From: Erodium maritimum
Taxonomy: Eukaryota > Streptophyta > Magnoliopsida > Geraniales > Geraniaceae
DNA: 64,000 bases
Reading direction: 5' to 3'
Assembly (NCBI GenBank): GCA_963921825.1
Contig: OY997591.1
Span: 35,113,825 to 35,177,824 of the forward strand
The translations under genes and the position numbers were made by a program. This document shows, piece by piece, positions 59,155 to 64,000 of the stretch (positions within the stretch are counted from its first letter, which is position 1; the number at the start of each line of letters is the position of its first letter). Below the pieces are notes generated by a model. That model was not told the origin of the DNA and did no database searches. It saw nothing but the letters and a program-made list of their open reading frames with translations.

Positions 59155-59216
59155 AAAAATATCTTCAAAGATATTTTTAAAAGGTGGGACCCACTTACCA
59201 CTTGTCACACAAGTGG
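59155..59216 (+). promoter_or_regulatory. Two adjacent perfect inverted repeats and TCP-type site in LTR E
   Basis: AAAAATATCTT-ca-AAGATATTTTT (59155-59178) is followed by GTGGGACCCAC (59184-59194) and CCACTTGT-cac-ACAAGTGG (59198-59216). The first palindrome is also in LTR D (about 56998-57030, 10-bp arms). The position upstream of the leader suggests promoter elements. Confidence 0.5.
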
Positions 59217-60600
59217 TGGTAGTTGGTATTTTGGACAAAACAAAAGGAAGAGTGTGATGGGGGGTTCGGCAATATCAAAAAAAAGGAGAAAATAGAGAGA
59301 AAGAAGAGAGAAGGAGGAGGAGAAAAGGAAAAGAAAAGAAAAGGAAAGCTAGGGTTTTGTCGATTTTCCCGATAATCCGACCGACGGATCGTCTCAACGG
59401 TTGTAGAATCGAGCTCCCCTCGTCATTCCCTACGGTGAGAACCCTTTTGTTTCTCGTTTTGGTACGTTTGAAAATTAGGGTTTGAGTTCAAACGAGTTAA
59501 ATATGGATGAGTTGAGGTGTAGGGTTCGTTGGGGACATTTTGGGACAAAAATGACCGAATTCTGGTGACCCGAGGCTCGGGGGAGCTCTAGCCACCGTGG
59601 GTGGTGGCTGGCCGGAGCTGGGACCGGCCACCATAGTGGTGAACCGGTCCAAAACCGGTCCAGCCACCCACGGGTGATGGTGGCCGGGTGGGGCCCACGT
59701 GTCGGGTCTCGGGTTTTTCGTGTTTTGGTGGTTTCGGATGATCCCCGAATCGATAATTCACACCCGGAACGAATTATGGAATTAAACGTGAATTAAATCG
59801 CTCGGAAGTCGGAAATTGATTTCGTCGATTGCATTGGAACCCTTGAATTATTCTAAGATCGTAGAAACAAAAACGGGAATTTTCGGAGACCCGGAAGGGC
59901 GTTTTTTGATCCCGGGCAGATTCGCCGAGCCGGGCGAATCGGGCCTTTCCGGGCCCATTGTTGACAATGTCGAGTAATTGGGAAGTTTGGGAGTGATCGG
60001 CATTGTCGGGGTTGCGTTTGGGCGTCAAATTCATTAAATTCGGGTTTCACCTGCTTATTTAAAAAGTGTGTTATTTGGGATCATTGTAGATCGTGTCGCC
60101 GACCGTGGAAAGAGGAGGCTAAGCGGGAAATCTGGACCATTGCCGGAGCACGAGCATCGGTTTTGACACGCTTCAAGAGGTAGGGAAAAGTAGCCGGATC
60201 TCGGCCCTTACTAGGGAAAGTTAACAGTAGAAATGCATGTGACACTTGGGTGTCGTAAGATCAGTGAACGTAACGAACATTAGAAATACATGTGACACCT
60301 AGTCGTGTCATAGGATTTGTGAACGTATCGAACAATAGAAATGCATGCGACACTTAGTGGTGTCATAGGATAAGTGAACATATCGAACATTAGAAATACT
60401 TGTGGCATTTGGTTGTGCCCGTAGGTTGATTGAATTGTTTGTGTTTGTGGGTGGCCATGAGTGCCTGTGGGGAGTTGAACCCGTATTGGTTGACTAACTT
60501 GCCGAGTGGTAGTTAGTCGTGATGTCGTATGTTCTTTCTATTTGCGGGGTATTGTGTGTTATTTGGTTGTGACTGTGATTGTTCTAGTGATGACTGTTGA

Positions 60601-60960
60601 GCTATGCCCGATGGGTGTGTCGTACCCTCCGATGCGCGGTCGGTAAAGTGATGAGGGTTGTGGTTCCCGTCAGGTGCGTCGTACCTTCCGGCGCGTGATC
60701 GGTAAAGTGCTGAGGCTAGAGCTGTGCCCGGGGGGTGTGTCGTACCCTCAAATGCATGGTCGGTAAAGAGTAGAGGGTTGTGGTCCCCGTCAGGTGTGTA
60801 GCACCTTCCGGCGCGTGATTGGTAAAGTGCTGAGGTTGGATTTATGCCCGAGGGGTGTGTCGTACCCTCCGGTGCGCGGTCGGTAAAGAGCAGAGGGCTG
60901 TGGTGCCCGTCAGGTGTGTCGCACCTTCCGGCGCGTGATCAGTATTGTGCTGAGGCTTGT
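60601..60960 (+). repeat. 120-bp composite repeat x 3 in LTR E
   Basis: Three 120-bp units, each made of two 60-bp halves (CGTACCCTCCGATGCGCGG type and CGTACCTTCCGGCGCGTGA type) that end in CGGTAAAG. It is the counterpart of 54671-55142 in D. Confidence 0.88.
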
Positions 60961-61485
60961 GGTTGTGATTTGCGTGACTTTGATCACTTTTGTGTTGTGT
61001 TCTTTGAGGTCGTCTATACTGTGTCGGGTCTACACTACGGGTACGGGTGTTTAGATTGGTTGGGGAAAGTAACAGTTTTCATGTGACAGTCGGGTGAGTT
61101 GTATTTGGGATGGTAGCCCCCGGTGTTTTTTCTGTTGTTGGTGTTTCCGGCATTTCTGCTAGTATGTCGTAGTCAGTCTGGTATCCGTGGTGGTGAGCGA
61201 AACGCTCACCCCTAGCTGCTTTTCCTACAGGTACTGGTCGCGAGGCGGACTAGGGGAACTCTCGAAGCTTGAAGAGTTGGGAGCGGGAGTCCGGGTTTTA
61301 GGGTGTTTAGCGACATACGTTTTGGTTTTTGTCCGCTTGTTTTGGACGTATTTTCATTTGTAAAAATATTGTTTTTGATTAACTTAAGTGGTGATTTTAA
61401 GTGGTTTATTAAAATGTTTGAATTTTGTTTTATTGTTTCACCGTTCGCGATTCGGGTTCGGTCCTACTAAATTCGGGGCGTGACA

Positions 61486-61880
61486 TAAAGCCTTACAATA
61501 ATCCCAAGGTTTGATTGGAGTGGTAGTCTTAATGCTTTTTTCTTTGGATGGGTTAAGAGACTTAGTTGAACCCTCATAAATAGGTACTTGGAAGCCTTTT
61601 TTTAATCTGGTTTCATAGAAAAATACTGGTTTGGATTTCTTTTTGTTTTCTTCAACTTTCTGATATTGGAGGGGAGGTGGTTTGTATCAAAATTGGAGGG
61701 AACCAACCCATTAGATATTTTTGAAACACTCAAGTACCTATTCTGATGTAGAGTTTCTAGTAGAACCTGAGGTTGTGGACCCTAGGGTAGGATAGTTTGG
61801 GTTTCAGTAGAGAAAACATTAATGATCGTAGTTTCCTATGGTGTACTTTCTGAAGCTAGGAACATATCAAGTTTATTGCT
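61486..61880 (-). pseudogene. LINE 2 ORF1 fragment
   Basis: The - strand translation contains RKLKKTKRNPNQYFSMKP, KGFQVPIYEGSTKSLNPSKE and TTTPIKPWDYCKAL, and then continues after LTR E as GIKAFIVDEKGDEQFDN. This is the C-terminal style of plant L1 ORF1. Upstream parts of ORF1 are not seen; the fragment ends near relic J. Confidence 0.7.
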
Positions 61881-61925
61881 ACATTTATATTGGCCATTTG
61901 TGAGTCAAGTCAGATGCTGATGAGA

Positions 61926-62742
61926 ATGTTAGTTGACATTAATTGTATTACCGATGCGAAGCTATGAGAAGATGTCAGCACAAAATGTCACTGACATGAT
62001 AATGATCGACAACACGCGCGCGTGGATTTCATCAAGCGTATTCAGAACATATCCATGCATATCCGGTTGGAGGATGTGTTTCCTCTTATGAAATTACTTC
62101 CTCAATAGGTATCTCATCTGTTATAGAAAGTCTCAAACACAAGGAAACTAAAATATTTACCCTGATCGTGACTCTAGAGGTGGATAAACCCTAAGAGCCA
62201 CTATACAAGAGTAATTACAGCTATACATATCGATTTAGTTATTCAAGCTCGGATCGAATCTTTTGTAGAACTCAAAGTCTATATCGTAAGCGAGATTCGT
62301 GTGTGCTTATCTATGAAGGACTGTTCGTAATCCTTAGTTCATGAATTGAGATTCCTAAACATGTTGCTGGAATTGAAATGAAGTAAACTAAAGAAGAACG
62401 TTATATGCTCGTACTTTGATTCATGATTGATAAAATATTAGAGCTAAATTGGTTACCATTGAAGAGTCACGACATGAACAAGAACAATCCGAGTCTGTAG
62501 GAGCTCGAAGAGTGGAACTAAGATGTGTTCTCAGGTTCAGGGGGAGTCCCCGTTCTAGTTTTGTCACTTTGTAACAATAGCATAGGTTTGACCAGGAAGA
62601 TCTTATAACCTATATGTTGATTGTTTACTTGATAGTGAAAACCTTTTCACCGGCAATATGCCCCCAGAGGTATGTGAAATTGCACTGAATTGGGTAACCA
62701 TTCTTGTATGTCGATGTGATTGCCTGATTATTGCATTGTTCA
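61926..62742 (+). repeat. Putative 5' LTR of relic J
   Basis: It would begin TGTTAGTTGACATTAATTG and end TTGTTCA. TTTATTTTTTGGTAATACAT follows, which resembles a decayed TGGTATCAGAGC primer binding site at 62752. With no second LTR in view the start is a guess. Confidence 0.35.
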
Positions 62743-62839
62743 TTTATTTTTTGGTAATACATCAAGATGTCATTAGTCCAACTCTAACATCTTAAGTGGC
62801 ATCTTGTTGTTGCACTCGATCAAAATTTCAATTAGTAAT

Positions 62840-63963
62840 ATGGAAAGTTCGAGAGATGGAGGTTTAGTTAATCGTCCACCTATGCTTGATGGAACAAACT
62901 ACATGTAATGGAAAGCCAGACTGAGTTCCTTCCTAAAATATATGGATAGTAGAACACAGAAGTATGTGATTCATGGTTGGACGCCTCCTCAAATTATGAC
63001 TGAGTGAGGAAAGCCTGCTGTTAGTAAACCAGAGAAAGACTGGAGCCCTACTTAAAATGATGAATCACTAGGAAATTCACAAGCACTGAATGCGATCTTT
63101 AATGGATTCGATAAAAATGTATTTAAACGATTCAATACATGTAACAGTGCTAAGGGAGCTTGGGAGATATTGGCTATCGCTTTTGAAGGAACTACTAAAG
63201 CCAGAGATCAGAGACTACATTATCTTACTACTAACTTTGAGGCACTAATATGAAGGATGATGAATCTATTATTGAATTTGATGTTCGTCTTAGAGGCATT
63301 GTAAATGAGTCATTTTATTTTGGGAAACCAATGTCATATGAAATGTTGGTCAGGAAAACTCTGAGAGTTGTCAATTCGAAATACAAAATGAAGATAAAAA
63401 CCATAAAAGAGATGCATAACTGAAGCTCTCTCAGGTTCGATGAGTTCATGTGATCACTCATGACATTTGAGTAGTCTCTTCAAGAATAAAAAGGAGTGGA
63501 TTTGAAGGGCATTGTGCAAAATCGCACATATTTGTAAGGATAGTTGCAAAAGAAAAAAAGGAAAGAGTTGTAATCATGATGGTAAAGGAAGTAATGAAAT
63601 GTTTGGTTATACACTAGGACACCTCCCCAATCAAGATGTCAGTCAAGATGTTCGAGACATCTCTCATTGGAGGAGAGAAAGAGCTTTAGAGAGAAATTCT
63701 GGTAAAATAAGCATAAATGAAAGTACTCGATATAGTGAATGTGAAGGATTTGGTCACACTCAATAGGAATGTCCCACATATCAAAATAAGCAAAATAAAG
63801 GTCTAGTTACATATCTATCTGATGAAGATATTGAACAGGGTGAGAATGAACATGTCAGGAATCATCTTGCTTTTACAACTAATTTTGCTTCTGTTGATAC
63901 AAGAGAGATCATTGATGAAGCTACACATTTGAACAACTCTCAAACGATGATTCAACAATTCTG
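62840..63963 (+). pseudogene. Sirevirus-like gag remnant
   Basis: From the ATG at 62840 the translation reads MESSRDGGLVNRPPMLDGTN, then WKARLSSFLKYMD, VIHGWTPPQ, LNAIFNGFDKNVFKRFNTC and GAWEILAIAFEGTTKARDQR, a typical Ty1/copia gag. There are in-frame stops after TNYM, IMTE and WSPT, and a frameshift near 63253. Further on, another frame shows a decayed zinc knuckle (SECEGFGHTQ, then a stop and ECPTY, near 63730-63775) and YLSDEDIEQGENEHVRNHLA, as in Sirevirus Gag ends. It is not functional. Confidence 0.8.
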
Positions 63964-64000
63964 AATGATCACGTATCCAACACAGAATCTGTAAAATCAA

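Larger units (their letters stand above)
58774..61485 (+). repeat. Solo gypsy LTR E
   Basis: 2712 bp, from TGTAAGAACCGCTCCCG to GGGGCGTGACA, with a perfect target duplication TAAAG (58769-58773 and 61486-61490). GTGGGACCCAC and the E-box hairpin are at 59184-59216. The GA-rich stretch and CTAGGGTTT end near 59356. Donor TACG|GTGAG is at 59434, acceptor TTGTAG at 60089, donor AGAG|GTAGGG at 60179 and acceptor CCTACAG at 61230. Confidence 0.93.
61926..64000 (+). mobile_element. Sirevirus-like Ty1/copia relic J, runs off the window
   Basis: A putative LTR, a degenerate primer binding site and a broken gag follow one another on the + strand. The right part lies outside the window, so the family assignment rests on gag alone. 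Confidence 0.6.

Overview
This is repeat-rich, gene-poor plant nuclear DNA. I found no host protein-coding gene, rRNA or tRNA. Everything that can be assigned is retrotransposon: Ty3/gypsy chromovirus elements of Tekay/Del type with 2.7-3.4 kb LTRs, Ty1/copia elements with 1.69 kb LTRs, a Sirevirus-like copia relic, and L1-type plant LINEs. The tRNA-iMet-type primer binding sites, the gag-PR-RT-RH-IN-chromodomain order and the plant LINE endonuclease/RT style all point to a flowering plant; I cannot name the species.

Layout. 1-6556: a defective gypsy element A on the + strand, its left LTR cut by the window edge. 6557-7231: unassigned, possibly a LINE 3' UTR. 7232-18325: LINE 1 (- strand), split by copia element B (9260-17721, - strand, TSD GTTCT). 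18326-21750: solo gypsy LTR C. 21751-61880: LINE 2 (- strand), broken by three insertions: copia G (21908-52889), solo LTR D (54142-57404) and solo LTR E (58774-61485, TSD TAAAG). Copia G is in turn broken by copia F (23669-32128, + strand, TSD TACTT) and by solo LTR H (32529-46879, - strand). H is itself split by an intact, very young gypsy element I (33071-44447, + strand, TSD CAGCT). The nest is four deep: LINE 2 > G > H > I. 61926-64000: a Sirevirus-like relic J running off the right edge.

Functionally, only element I has an undamaged gag-pol (1627 aa), with all catalytic motifs visible and LTRs differing at five positions that I found. Element A and the solo LTRs C, D, E and H share the downstream half of I's LTR but have a different upstream (promoter) half. 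Copia elements B, F and G share the same lesions: the RT catalytic motif is missing, the protease DTG motif is altered and the first integrase Asp is lost. B and F nevertheless have near-identical LTRs and perfect target duplications, so they are best read as a non-autonomous lineage moved in trans.

The most unusual signals are in the gypsy LTRs: (i) a conserved arrangement resembling two introns around a 90-92 nt exon, (ii) strings of tandem repeats whose units form small hairpins with compensatory base changes, and (iii) promoter-proximal palindromes. All coordinates were read by eye; exact ends of old fragments are approximate.
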